Source of the DNA: Alopecurus myosuroides
Taxonomy: Eukaryota; Streptophyta; Magnoliopsida; Poales; Poaceae
Assembly (NCBI GenBank): GCA_028641055.1
Contig: CM054059.1
Coordinates: forward strand, 108,512,263 to 108,576,262
Direction of reading: 5' to 3'
DNA length: 64,000 nucleotides
Position 1 is the first letter of the stretch; each line of letters starts with the position of its first letter. Below are positions 22,341-34,216 of the stretch, one piece after another. The notes under the pieces are model-generated. The model saw nothing but the letters and a program-made list of their open reading frames with translations, searched no databases and was not told where the DNA came from. The position numbers and the translations under genes are program-made.

Positions 22341-24607
22341 AACTTCGCGAGCATCGTCTGTATGCCAAGTTCTCCAAATGTGAGTTCTGGATTCCAGAAG
22401 TTGCTTACCTGGGTCACGTCATCTCTGCAAAGGGCATAGCCATTGATCCAGAAAAGGTTAAAGCAATTGTTGACTGGAAACCTCCTAAGACGGTGAAGCA
22501 AGTCAGAAGTTTTCTTGGCTTGGCTAGCTATTGCCGTCGTTTCGTCCAAAACTTTTCCAAGATTGCCAAACCTCTCACTGATCTCACCAAGAAGGACAAG
22601 AAGTTCGTTTGGTCTCCACAATGTGAGGAAAGTTTCAATCTCGTGAAGACTAAACTCACTTCTACACCAGTTCTGGTTGGCCCAGATACTACCAAACCTT
22701 TCCAGATATTCTGCGATGCATCTCTCCAAGGTCTAGGTGCAGTTCTTATGCAAGAACGTCAAGTGGTGGCTTATGCTTCACGTCAGTTGAATCCACATGA
22801 GCAAAACTATCCCACACATGATCTAGAACTTGCAGCAGTTGTGTTTGCCCTCAAGAAATGGAGGCAATACTTGTTGGGTAACCGCACTGAAATCTTTTCC
22901 GATCATAAGAGTCTGAAATACATCTTCACTCAACCAGATCTAAACCTCAGGCAAAGGAGATGGATTGAAAAGATTAAGGACTTTGATCTCACCATTTCTT
23001 ACACTCCAGGCGAGGCTAATGTTATGGCCGATGCTCTCAGTCGCAAGTCGTATTGCAATAATCTCATGATCATGGAAAGCCAACCTCCACTTCATGAAGA
23101 ATTCCAGAAGCTGAACCTTGGTCTTGTTCCTCAAGGCTATCTTGCTAGCTTGACAGCCAGTCCAACTCTCGAGGACAAGATTCGTTCTGAACAACTTCGT
23201 GACGCGGAAATCAAGAAGATGGTTGAGCACATCAAAGAAGGCAAGGAGAAATTTAAGTCCTTCTCAATTGATGACAAAGGAACTGTGTTCTTCGAAGGAC
23301 GCATTGCAGTTCCTCAAGTTCAAAGTCTCAAAGATGTTATTCTCAAGGAGGCTCATGAAACTCCTCTTTCCATTCACCCTGGAAGTACAAAGATGTACCA
23401 GGATCTTAAGACACTGTATTGGTGGCCTGGCATGAAACGTGAAATTGCTCAATACGTTTCTGAATGCGACGTTTGTCAACGTGTTAAGGCAGTCCATCAG
23501 AAAACAGCCGGGCTACTCCAACCTCTGAAAATTCCTGAGTGGAAGTGGGACATGATTGAAATGGACTTCGTCACTGGTTTTCCAAAGTCCAAGAAGGGCA
23601 ACGATGCAATCTTCGTTGTTATTGATCGTCTCACTAAAGTAGCTCACTTCTTTGCTGTCAAAGAAACAATCTCAGCTAGCCAGTTAGCAGAACTCTACAC
23701 AGCAAAGATTGTTCCTCTTCATGGTGTTCCATTGGAAATAAGCTTAGACCGTGGAAGCATATTCACTTCTCATTTCTGGAAAAGCTTTCAAGAAGCATTG
23801 GGCACCAAACTTCTGTTCAGCACAACTTATCACCCTCAGTCTCAGGGGCAAGTCGAAAGAGTCAATCAGATTCTCGAGGATATGCTCAGAGCATGTGATA
23901 TCTCCTTTGGCATGAAATGGGAGGATTGCCTTCCATATGCTGAATTTTCCTACAACAATAGCTACCAGGCAAGCCTAGGCATGGCACCATTTGAAGCACT
24001 CTATGGCCGCAGATGCAGGAGTCCAATCAATTGGTCTGGAGTTGGTGAACGTTCACTCTTAGGCCCTGACATTGTTAAGGAAGCCGAGGAGAAAGTTCGT
24101 ATCATTCGTGACAATCTCAAGATTGCTCAGTCTCGTCAGAAAAGCTATTATGACAGCAAGCACAGGGATATGATCTACGCACCTGGTGACAAGGCATATC
24201 TCCGTGTAACTCCCCTCAGAGGCACTCATCGTTTCGGTGTGAAAGGAAAGCTTGCACCAAGATACATTGGTCCTTTCAACATTCTCTCAAGGCGTGCGGA
24301 AAATGCCTATCGTCTTGAACTTCCAGAAAAACTATCCAAGGTGCACGATGTGTTCCACGTGTCACAGCTCAAGAGGTGTTTCAAAGATCCAGATCGTGCA
24401 GTTGATCATGATTCCATTGAACTGCAAGATGATCTATCTTATGAGGAGCACCCTATTCGTATTCTCGATGAGACCGAGCGTAAGACTCGCAACAAGAGCA
24501 CAAAGTTCTTGAAAGTGCAGTGGTCGCATCATTCCGATAAAGAGGCAACATGGGAGACCGAAGAGGATCTTCGCAAGAAGTATCCGGACCTTTTCCTTTC
24601 TCAGTAG
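22337..24607 (+). pseudogene. Gypsy RT thumb-RNase H-integrase-chromodomain (second part)
   Basis: This 756-residue frame continues pol after the frameshift. It begins in the RT thumb ([16 protein letters not shown]), then has RNase H ([22 protein letters not shown]). The integrase zinc finger follows (H...H of [18 protein letters not shown], then CDVCQRVK), then the catalytic core with Asp in MDFVTGFP, Asp in [11 protein letters not shown] and Glu in [15 protein letters not shown]-terminal chromodomain-like segment ([19 protein letters not shown]) closes the protein at 24607. All catalytic acids appear present. The chromodomain probably guides integration to particular chromatin, as known for this group of elements. 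Confidence 0.88.
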
Positions 24608-24630
24608 GAATCTCGGGGCGCGATTCCTTC

Positions 24631-24640
24631 AAGGGGGGGC
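24631..24640 (+). promoter_or_regulatory. Polypurine tract
   Basis: 'aagggggggc' precedes the 3' LTR by four bases and follows the pol stop. It would prime plus-strand DNA synthesis. Confidence 0.85.
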
Positions 24641-24644
24641 ATTT

Positions 24645-27600
24645 TGTAACATCCCAAGTATGAAAACTCCCCTTAGAATGTTTCTTTCATGTTTATTAAA
24701 GTATTGCATCATGTCATCATATTGTTTCCATTTGTTTTCATTTTGTTGCATTTGTTTCTTATTTGTTGCATCTGTTTTCACAATTCAAATTCAAATTTTA
24801 TTCAAACAATTGTTTCATACTTGCTCTGTTACAACATTTTAAATAAAAATCACAAATAAAAACAACCAATTTGTTTTCATTTTATTCCATAGTGCTCAAC
24901 TATTTAAGTGATGGGGTTAAATCAATCAATTAAATTCCAAACCTTATTCAAAATTCAAATACATTTTACAAACAGCACCCAACTTGAATATATGAAAATT
25001 ACCAAACAATTAGAATCCTTTAATCAAATTAAACATAGGGGTCACCCTATTTAAAGGTTTGTTTTATTAATGCTCACTTATTAAGAGGATGGTTTTAATC
25101 AATCATTTAAATTCCAAATCACATTTAAAATTCAAATTAAAGCATCAACCAGAAACCAATTGGAATTCATGCAAATTATACAACAATTTTAATCAATGGT
25201 TTATAATTAACCTAGGGTACACCCTATTAAAAGTTTGGTTTCAATTATAATCACTTAATAAGACATTTAATCCAAATTTGGTTTAAATACAAACAGTAAT
25301 TAAAATTTCAAACTTTTTGAAAATAAAACTTAACATCTGTTTGCTATTTACCTAAATAGCTTACCCTAATTTTTTCTAACATTTTTACTAACTTAAATCT
25401 CATCCTTTTCTTCCAATCCTATTGTCAACAAAAAAAACAGGAGAACAAATTTAAAAACAAATTTCTGGCGCCAAAGGGGAAATGGGCTGCTCCCAGCCCA
25501 CCTATCCTTTTCTTCTGCGCCAGCCCGGCCCTTTTCTCTCGCTCCCAGCCCGCGTACCGGTTCAGTTCTTTTCCCCGTCGTTGTCCCGCAGTACGGCAGG
25601 GAATCGGTGCCTCCACGTCGGCGGCAGGCACCCGTGGACGGCCCCCGTCGCCCAAGCTTCCCTACAAAACCCCCTAGGGTTCCCTCCCTCGAACCCTAGA
25701 CCTCCTATCCCTAGCTACCCCCCCTCCTCGCCGCCGTTCGCTATCTCTGCCGCCTCCCTCACATCTCTGACGCTCACCGCCGCGGTACCCACTCTGAACC
25801 GGCGAGGATCACCGTCGTGATGCCTTCCTAGCCCTCTGTTTAACCGTGGGAACGGACCCGCCGTGGCTCCCTGTCCAACCCCAACCCCGCCGTTGAGCCC
25901 AAGGAGGGCCAGATCGCCGCTGCCATCAACGCCGACGTCGCCGGAGACATCTGCCCCGACCCTCTGGTGAGCGGCCGTTTCTCCGTTTCCCTTCCCTCTC
26001 CTGTACTGCGCAGCGCGGTTAGCACACGCACCCGGTCGCTCATCACCGCAGCGCGCCACGGCAGCGATGCCCTACTGAATATCGCCGCCGGCCAGCGAGC
26101 GCTGTCGAGAGTTTCAGTTAGCTGCACCGAGAGAAATTTCAGTTAGCGTTTTGAACCTTACCTTGTCTGCGTGCGCCTAACTGACAAGGATTCAGTCAGC
26201 AGCGCAGTGGCACGGTTCCGTTCGCGCGAGCGCAGCGGCCCGGGTTCGATTCCCAGGTGCCGCAATCCTTTTTTGGGATTTATCCCCTAGCCGTGACCCC
26301 ACCCGTCAGCGGGCTGCTCTGCCACGCGCGCGCAGGCACGCCACGCTGGCCCCAGGCCCACGCGGCAGTGGCTAGGGTTAGGTGGCAGCGCGGTAACGAA
26401 AGTTTTCCCAGCATGTTTCTTTCAAAACTAGTCCTTTAAAATTACAGATTAGTCCTCTGTTTTAAATTGATAATAACTTTCAAAATATAACTCTAAATAA
26501 CAAAAGAAAAATATGTTTATTGTTCTAAACTAAATTGTCTAGCCATTTATGCCATTTGTTTCCTGATTTGAAATTTCCAAATGCAATTCAAGTTTGAATT
26601 CAAATAATTCAATTGTAATTTGCTAAATTTCATAACTATTTCATTCTTAATCCAAATAATGCAAATAAAATATGTTTTCCATGCTATTTCAAATAACCTT
26701 TTCAAATATAAATTTTGTTTCATGGTTTGAATAGTTTAAATTGCTTAAATAATTTAAACCTTATTTAAATCATTTAAACATCGCTAAAAGCATAACTTGC
26801 TCAATTTAAATTATTATTGAACATGCAAAATATGTTTTCAAACTAGAAAAACATAAAATTTTCAAATATGAATTTGAATTTATGTTTTGAATAAATAAAA
26901 TTCAAATAAAAATTCATGCTTGTTTTAAACTCATTTAAAACTTGTTTAATTTGTTTAAGGCATAATAAATTCATCCTAATCCCTTTTTCAATATTTGAAA
27001 CATGTAATCCACCCAAAATTTTATGATCTTTTCAAATATGAATTTTTTTTATTTATTATGCACAAGTTAAGTGGCTGAAAACAACAAATACTTGTGTGTC
27101 ACCTTTAAGGAACCAAAAATTCCTTAACTTAATAAATAAAATTCTAAATTGCTAAACCTCATTTCAAATTGGTTCTATTGTTGTTATTTTGTTGTTTTCC
27201 TCATCCATGCATCATACTAAACCACTTTCACCTGTTGGTTAATTAGAAAACAACTGTTTAAACCAAAAATCCATGGGCTTTTCATATGCAACTCAAAATT
27301 GCATATGTGTCCATTTAAATTGTGTTACCATGTCAATTAGTTTATTTTGATGCATCTATTAACTTGACATGCATCATCCTATGATTGTGCACTATGCCAT
27401 GATATTGATTGTTTATTTTCCTGTATTGTTTGTTTGCTTCTTCTCGGATAGACGACGACGTTGAGACCGACGATCTTTACGACACCCCTTCTGAGGATCT
27501 AGCTCAGTACCCGGCTACTGAGTTTGCAGGCAAGTTATCACTCACATTAACCATTGTGTTCCTTTCAACATTGGTTACCGATACTTTCCGTTGTCTATTT

Positions 27601-29278
27601 CTGCTAGCCCTATGTATCGTTGCTTCTGTTACGAACCTATCACATGAACCCTGAACCCTGATATTGCCTCACCTCCACTCCCATCACCCCCTTGGTTGAG
27701 CCTGTGTCTTACTAGTATGCTTAGGGTTGTTTTGCTCGAGTCTGTTATCAGTTACTTTTCGTTATTATATTCTGTTATATTCTGGGGCTCGATGTTAAAC
27801 AACAACCTGTTAATTTGAGGTAATAATAATTTGCTGATAAGGCACCGGCAGGAGGCCCGGCGTGGTTTTGAGGCCTGCTAGTGTCGACCCTAATAGGAAA
27901 AGGGTCTTGTCTACTGATCCATGATGAGCGCACTATCCGCATGTGGGAAGCGTGTATGGGCGCCCCCCTCAATTTGATTCGATTCGCATCTCGTCCAAAT
28001 CGCCACACTTAGTTCGGGCTTTCCATTTGATGCACGCATATGCAGGTACGAACCCGAGGCCAGGGTGGAACTTTTGTAGTCGGCATTTAGGGCGGCATGG
28101 TCTTCCAGTGCTATGAGGGTCCCCTTTTCTTCGTGGGGCTCGATTAGCCGCGCACGCACAGCACGTGGTGCTTTGGGCTTGATGCGAAGAAGAGTTGAGT
28201 TGTGTTGAGTGCCCCGCTTGGTGGGAAAGGCCTTTCCATCTGGCGGGTTATTCTTACGTGTACGGCCAAATTGGTGCACCCCTGCAGGGATAAATCTTCT
28301 CGAGAAGCCGTGTTTTCCGCGGTTATGGTTAACTTGGTGAAAGTACTGGCTAACAAGTACTCAGAACAACTTACACCTAACTAATGATAACTTGACTAGT
28401 AATAGGCTTATCGACACAACAATTTGATCCATCATTAATCCAACTGTGTGAGTTATCCTCGGATTGCTTCTTTGGATAAGGGGCGAGATCCAGGATGGGT
28501 TTGTTTGATGGTTAGTTGTAGTTGGTTACGATACGCTATCTTATCCCCTTTCTGATAGTCGGAAGTTATAGTATGTTCTATAGATGGTTAGTGCAGCCAA
28601 GTGCAGCATCTTTCATACCCTTTCTTCCGTTGATCCCAAGGCATCTGTGCTTGGTGTTGATGGGCTACACTTTGGTGAACTGTGAGTCTTACTTGCCAGT
28701 ACGTTTATGTACTGACCCCTTTGGGGCTGTGGTTTCCGCATACTACGCTTACGAGGATCCCCGTGACGGCTACTACGTGGAGTTTGACGAGGCTGCTGAC
28801 GAGTAGGTAGCGGACCCGGGCAGGATCCGAGACATCGTGGATGGGCTCCGTTTTCTTTTCATTCCCGGCTTCTTAAGCCTATTTGGATTTGTCTGTACTC
28901 AGACCCTTTGAATGCTTCCGCTGAGTTGTAATGATGTTATGTTGGGACAGGTGTCCTCTGGATGATTGTATTTGCTTTTCTCTGCCCTAGTGAGGGCCAG
29001 TTGCAACTTATTTCAATCTTTTGTGTCTTAGAGATATGTTATGTTATCATCTTGTTCAAAGCCGTTGACGTACCATGTGTGTATGGTATGAAGTACGTCA
29101 ATGGTAGTGTCCTGATTTCTACGGGATAGTTTACATCGACGGTGAATAGTAAAGATCGGTTGTCACACATAAGTGTTGGCCTACTCGTAAGAGATGCGGG
29201 TGCCGGTAAGCCCCGTAATCCAATCAAAACACTGTTCAGTTCGTACGGTGAGTATCCTCTAGAAGTCCGGGAGCGACA
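24645..29278 (+). repeat. 3' LTR of the long-LTR Gypsy element
   Basis: TGTAACATCCC ... GGGAGCGACA, 4634 bp. It is colinear with the 5' LTR throughout, with scattered substitutions and short indels in A, T and C runs. It is followed by GTGAT. Confidence 0.93.
26192..26274 (+). ncRNA. tRNA-like Pol III promoter relic, 3' LTR copy
   Basis: Counterpart of the segment near 15621, with B box at 26243-26253 and T run at 26269-26274. One difference (cagcgcag for cagcacag) lies in the upstream part, and the B box and terminator are unchanged. Confidence 0.4.
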
Positions 29279-29283
29279 GTGAT

Positions 29284-30443
29284 GTCGAAACAAGACATGG
29301 CGTAGATGGGAATTGCCTAAGCCACTACCTTCACCAGAATTTCCTTTCCCGCCTTGGAAAGAAATTTTTCCTTCCACCCCTGAATTTTTTTCCAGATTCT
29401 TTCCTTTAGATAACTGAAAGCTTTTGTTTTTTATCTGCCCAAATAGATCGGCAACCCAAGATAAGCTCATTGTAGGTTTCGTCATGGATGTGGAGAGTGA
29501 CCATGAGATTTTTTTAAGCCAAATTTGAGGTCCCCTTACTAAACATGATAGTAGATTTGTCCTTATTAATCAGCTGGCCCGAAGCATCCTCATACAGAGA
29601 GAGAATATCCTGGATTTTTGAGCGACGGCTGCATTAACCTTCATGAAAACAAGAGAATCATCCGCAAAGAACAAATGGTTAATCCTGGGAGCTGTGGGGC
29701 AAATCTGAACTCCCAGCAAAGAACCATCCTCTTCAGCCTTCCGAAAAAGAGCAGAGAGCCCCTCTGCACACACGATGAAGAGGTAGGGAGACAGAGGACA
29801 ACCCTGCCTGAGACCATGCTGTGGCACCACCACATATGTTAAGCTTTTGTTTACCTTGACTCGAGAAGTTACAGAGGTAACACGCCGCATGATCAGCTGC
29901 ACCCACTGGCTGGAGAACCCCATTTTTAACATGATATTTTCCAGAAAGGACCATTCAACACGGTCAAAAGCCTTGCGCATATCCAGCTTGACTGCCGCGA
30001 GGCCATCTCGGCCGCCCTTTCTGCACTGCATAAAATGAGTGGTCTCATAAGCGATAAGAATGGTGTCTAAGATCAGGCGACCAGGAACAAAAGCACTCGC
30101 TGGGGGAGATAACCTCGTCCAAAACCCCCTTTAATCTGCACGCAATCACCTTTGTGACCACCTTTATCACCACATTGCAGAGGCTGATCGGTCTCAACTC
30201 CTTCAGGAGAGAAGGGTTTCTAACTTTTCGAATAAGCACAATGACAGTCTCGTTCTAGCCTTTGGAATTTGGCCACCATTCAGGACCTCCAGAATTTCAG
30301 TTTGCACCTTTTCTCCCACAAGATCCCAAAAATGCTTATAGAAAACAGCGGGCATGCCATCAGGGCCCGGGGCCTTTAGATCACCCATGGAAAAAAACAG
30401 CAGTGATTTCTTCCATGGTGAAAGGTTTCCCCAGGTAGCCATT
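29284..30443 (-). pseudogene. LINE reverse transcriptase core
   Basis: Minus-strand frames 30203-30442, 30045-30239 and 29570-30031 carry successive RT blocks. These are KAPGPDGMPAVFYKHFWD, KLDMRKAFDRVEW, HGLRQGCPLSPYLF and the catalytic FFADDSLVFMK. These are the plant L1-type motifs in correct order, spread over shifted frames. The segment continues past the Gypsy insertion into 14021-13231. Confidence 0.82.
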
Positions 30444-31445
30444 CATTTCGGGGGTGACCACAGGGGAGATGTGACCGAGGAGCTCGGCCTCCCTAGAACC
30501 TGCACAGGAGGAGAAAACATCCTGGTAATAGTTAGTGATGGAAGAGCGCAGCTCTTCCTCTCCCTCCACCACCTCACCATCCTCCTTGGACAACTTTCTG
30601 ATAGAATTCCCCTGGCGCCTCTCCGAAGCACAAGCGTGGAAGAAACTTGTGTTTCGGTCGCCATCTTTAAGCCAATGAGCCTTCGCTCTTTGTTTCTAGT
30701 ACACATTCTTTTGGTCTTGGAGCCTCTCAAGCTTGTAACGTAACAGGTGTTCCCGAGAGACCTGCTCGTGAGAGATGTCCTGCCTCCGACACCGGCTGAG
30801 AGCTTGTTTAGCCTTCTTAATTATGTTTTGCAGATCACCCAGTACCTCTCTATCCCAAGTGTGCAGCTCATAACCAACACGTTTAATAGCATCAGCAATT
30901 TTTTGATCCCCCGTGAGCAAAGCAAGGTGCCAAGCATTGTGCACCACATCATCACACTCCTCTTCTTCCAGCCATCTAGCTTCGAATTTTGGCTGCTCCA
31001 CCACACCACCAACCCGGGTACAGAGGTATTCCGGCTCCATGATAACAATGACAGGCCGGTGGTCGGAGCGACGAGGGTCACCATTAATCGCCTTGTATGC
31101 TGGGAAATGAGAGCGCCAACCCACATTAGCAACGGCCCGGTCGAGCCTCTCCTTGATGTAAGAACTAGCATGCTGGCTGTGGTTGCGCCAGGTGAAAGGG
31201 TCACCCACAAACCCCAAATACTCCAGCTCGCAGTGCTCCAAAGCACTCCGAAATTTGTCCATGCAGGTGCTTCTCACTAGCAAAAAGAATCTCGTTGAAA
31301 TCACCGAAGACCATCCAAGGCAGACCAGAGGTACCATGGAGGATGCACAGCAGCTTCCATGTCTTATCCCTCTCGCGATCCTTTGGTTCACCATAGATGC
31401 TAGTGAGCCTCCATGTGAAACCATCATCCCCAGTGACATTCGCAT
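30444..31445 (-). pseudogene. LINE endonuclease, 5'-truncated
   Basis: The minus strand reads WRLTSIYGEPKDRERDKTW and LPWMVFGDFNEILFASEK in one frame (31201-31445). It then reads FVGDPFTWRNH, IKERLDRAVANVGW and DHRPVIVI in another (30696-31240). These are the second half of the apurinic-type endonuclease of plant LINEs; the catalytic His region (S-D-H) is retained. The N-terminal third and ORF1 are absent, because the element ends at 31445 next to its target duplication. Confidence 0.78.
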
Positions 31446-31506
31446 AGTGTTGAGTGTGTATACCACCCAGTAACACCCTCGCTTGTCGCTTCATTGGTTC
31501 TTGCAC
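31446..31506 (+). pseudogene. QRT3-like gene copy, 3' flank piece 2
   Basis: 'agtgttgagtgtgtataccac' and the following bases match 9269-9330 in the flank of the intact gene. This joins the copy on the far side of the LINE, with the LINE target duplication at its left edge and the TCTTGCAC duplication at its right edge. Confidence 0.8.
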
Positions 31507-32438
31507 GTGGTCTTTTACGGTAGGGACCGGTGAATATGGACCATCCATCTAGAAAATTCAATGGACTATATTTATCAATACTAGGAGACATAATGAGTAG
31601 TATTTTTTAGACAAGGGGTAAAATGGGTAGAGGGGACAGATAAATCCTAAGCGGAAAGGCATAATCGGCAGTGGAATATTTGGTTCCCTCCACGACACAT
31701 TCATTCTGTACCGAGTAGCAGAGAGGGCTCTCGATCCTCCGCCCCCAAGAGACTTGTTCCTGACCAGACTCACACAGGAGTCACGCCGCCGACTGTCTCG
31801 CCGGAGAAGACAAGAGGCCCAAGTCCAGCGGCGTTTCGTCCAGTCCTAATACTGTATTTCTCATGCATCGCTGGATTTATAATCTAATGCTGTTATTCAC
31901 AATTGAATTAAGTGTGGATATTTCCGTTCATGTTTAAGGCTTTAAGCACAACAAAAACATAATACATACATGGCATAGATACATTAAGCAAGCTCTGTGA
32001 CCAAGGTTTCAGGCCTGGTCGTAGAGAGCAGGAAACTGGGAAGAGGGAACGTAACGGCGTGTGGGCGAGGGCACTGTCGCCGGTGACTCAGCAGGCGGAG
32101 CTGGAAGGGGCGACAGAATCTGACTACCGTGCCTTGTTCTGGCGGCCGGCGATCAAGAAGCTAGGTTGTACATCTACGTATTGAGAGGGACGACCGGTAG
32201 GCTATCGGCAAGGCGGCGGCACGGCAGGCTCTCTGTCTTTCCGTGCACAAGCAGCACTAGAGCGAGCATATCCTAGGTGCAATATTTACTCTGACCCAAG
32301 TACTCTTAATTAAGGAAATAAATAGGAAACTAAATAGTAACAACAATGAAAATTCCTAGAATACCCAAAAGATCAACGGCTGATCTAAACGGATACTACT
32401 CCTCCAAAGCACAAGTAAATTGTACCGTAAAACAGCCC
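31507..32438. mobile_element. Non-autonomous DNA transposon with 8-bp duplication
   Basis: 932 bp flanked by TCTTGCAC (31499-31506 and 32439-32446). The ends share an inverted 'ttttacggta' close to each terminus (left gtggtcttttacggta; right, reverse complement, gggctgttttacggta). An 8-bp duplication fits the hAT superfamily, while Mutator-like (9 bp) is less likely. No transposase or recognisable ORF is inside. Confidence 0.65.
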
Positions 32439-32446
32439 TCTTGCAC

Positions 32447-32672
32447 AATGGTGCCACTCGCAGAGGGTGGGTAATTTTTTTATTTTTTTGAAATGGGGGC
32501 AAAAATGTTGCCACAATTAAACTATTAATTAATGAGAAGGAAATTGTCAAGTTAATTAATGAAAACAGCCGAAAACAGTCACTAATAGTGATTGTTTCAA
32601 GAAAAAAATCCAGAATGGAATGCAATCCTCCTGTATGTTGACGTCCATATGTAGGTTGCAGCGAAGATAACA
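32447..32672 (+). pseudogene. QRT3-like gene copy, 3' flank piece 3
   Basis: 'aatggtgccactcgcagagg' and then, after an extra A/T-rich stretch of about 110 bases, 'tagtgattgtttcaag' and 'ccagaatggaatgcaatc' match 9333-9425 of the intact gene's flank. The match fades where the intact copy carries the 9437 transposon. Confidence 0.75.
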
Positions 32673-32682
32673 ATATATGAAG

Positions 32683-33660
32683 CTAGCCCTGTACCTTTCC
32701 TCCCCCCCTCTCGTAGTGGATAAGGAGGCGAGAAGAGGAGTCCAGATCTCGGGCCCGGCCCGATCCCGGATCTCCGCCGCCGGCGTCGCCGGAGGAGGAT
32801 GAGAAGGGTGAGGAGCTCGGTGCGCCTTTGTATATAGTAGACTTAGATAGTAGTTTAAAGGTTAGGTTTGTTAGTTCTTCCTATGTGGTGATTGGCGTGC
32901 TGCCGTGGGGAAGACCATCGCCGGAGCTTACGGGCGCTCGTCGGCGTTGGGTGGAAGCTGACCTGCTGCTGCTCAAGCTCCCAAGGAGGGAGATGTCAGC
33001 TGTTGCGGCTCCTGCTTCCCCTCTCCCCCCTCTAAATAAGCCTGTTTTTTCTTCGATCCAGCGCGGCGGCCACCATCTTGCTCTGCCTCCTCTGTGTCGT
33101 GGCAGGTCTCTGAGTTTTGACGGCGGCCTGGTTTTCTTGGAGTCGCGGTGGTGGATCTCGTCTGTTTTGGCTCTAGACTTTGTTACGTGCTGTGATCTGC
33201 TAGCTGTTGTGGTTGTGGTGACAGATCGTGGTGGTACGGCAGAGTTTGGGACAGAGCAGGCTTGGAGAATGGAAGCTTCATTCGATTCGAGTGCGTCCAT
33301 GGTCTTCGATGACCAGGAACTGCTGGTTCGATCCAGCTCTACTTCAAGCTCTATGAGGCCCCTTCAGATGTCAGCTGTTGCTGTGGTGCAAGCCGGCGTC
33401 GACGCAAGTGGCGTAGTCCCCGCGGCGGCGACGTGCGACGGCAAGCTCGACCGCTCTATCCTGCTCGACAGTGGGGAAAGGTATGGACCCTTTTGTAATT
33501 CCAATTCTTGTAGTAGGGTCTTTTCTACAATTTCTAGGGACCTACGTGTTATTTCAGAAGTTCTGAGGTCCCTTGTAAATTTCTTTGTACACCCACTGCT
33601 GGTTAAATTGAGAAGCTTCTAGCCCTCTCGGGGGCACTCCTTGTTCGAAAAAATAAAACC
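32683..33660 (+). mobile_element. Poly(A) retroposon (LINE-tail family) with 10-bp duplication
   Basis: 978 bp between perfect duplications ATATATGAAG (32673-32682 and 33661-33670), ending in an A-rich tail (gaaaaaataaaacc). The last ~180 bases match, in reverse, the segment 35621-35772, so the two share a retroposon 3' end. The 5' part is GC-rich. One frame (32828-33622, 264 aa) is open but has no recognisable domain. It could be a short LINE derivative or a composite retroposon. Confidence 0.75.
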
Positions 33661-33670
33661 ATATATGAAG

Positions 33671-34213
33671 TTTGGCACATGTCTGTGTCGCATGAATGAA
33701 TGTTTCACGAGGTTTCCCACAGATTTCACTCAAAATGACGCAAAAGGTTTCACCGAAAGTGAAACATACGATAAAAACTACAACAAATCTTGATGCCTTC
33801 GTAAAAGATGTGTGGAACAAATCTAAACTAAGCGTGCACACACGCTTATGTCGAATTTTCTGCAGAATTCAATTGACATATGTATGAAATCTCAATAAAA
33901 TATTTATGAAACTCGCCAAAGTCTTTATCAACAAAAAAACGAAACTCGCCAAAGTGGAGGCAGCTTGACTTCCGTAAAAATAGAAGGATCTGTATGCCAA
34001 ACTGAGAAAGCAAAGTGTAGCACGAATCCAAGATCGGTGGACGGTTAAGATAGTGCCAGAATGTCAACATACATGTGGGAAATCCATCTAAATGGATAAT
34101 TTAAAGTTCAACCTGGCTTCTCCAGACACACACACACAAATCTGAAAATCAGCTAGAATTAGTACGTGATAGCCTGCCCTGGACCCCTTCCTTTTGCTGG
34201 TAACCTGTCAATC
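33671..34213. other. Unassigned intergenic DNA
   Basis: No gene, terminal repeat or RNA gene seen. The only simple-sequence feature is a short (ac)n run near 34128-34138. Confidence 0.5.
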
Positions 34214-34216
34214 TAA

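Larger units (their letters stand above)
14022..29278 (+). mobile_element. Long-LTR Gypsy retrotransposon (chromodomain type), nearly complete
   Basis: LTRs of 4631 and 4634 bp flank a 6-kb internal region with PBS, an extra ORF, gag, protease, RT, RNase H, integrase with a C-terminal chromodomain-like block, and a polypurine tract. The perfect duplication GTGAT (14017-14021 and 29279-29283) lies inside the LINE. The domain order PR-RT-RH-INT plus chromodomain places it with the Tekay/Del group of Gypsy. By eye about 18 substitutions separate the first ~1.8 kb of the two LTRs, roughly 1%, so the insertion is fairly recent. One stop in gag and one frameshift in pol disable it. Confidence 0.92.
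12342..31445 (-). mobile_element. 5'-truncated LINE, split by a Gypsy element
   Basis: On the minus strand it runs from 31445 to a poly(A) tail (plus-strand T run at 12342-12347). The flanking duplication AGTGTT (12336-12341 and 31446-31451) lies in polygalacturonase-derived DNA. The coding order is late endonuclease, reverse transcriptase, zinc-finger (zf-RVT) and RNase H, the ORF2 order of plant L1-type LINEs. ORF1 and the start of the endonuclease are missing. After removing the Gypsy insertion at 14022-29278 it is about 3.8 kb. Frames are interrupted repeatedly, so it is inactive. Confidence 0.85.

Noticed and set aside
32828..33622. Calling the 264-aa ORF a host gene
   Set aside because: It lies wholly inside a retroposon with target duplications and ends in the shared retroposon tail.
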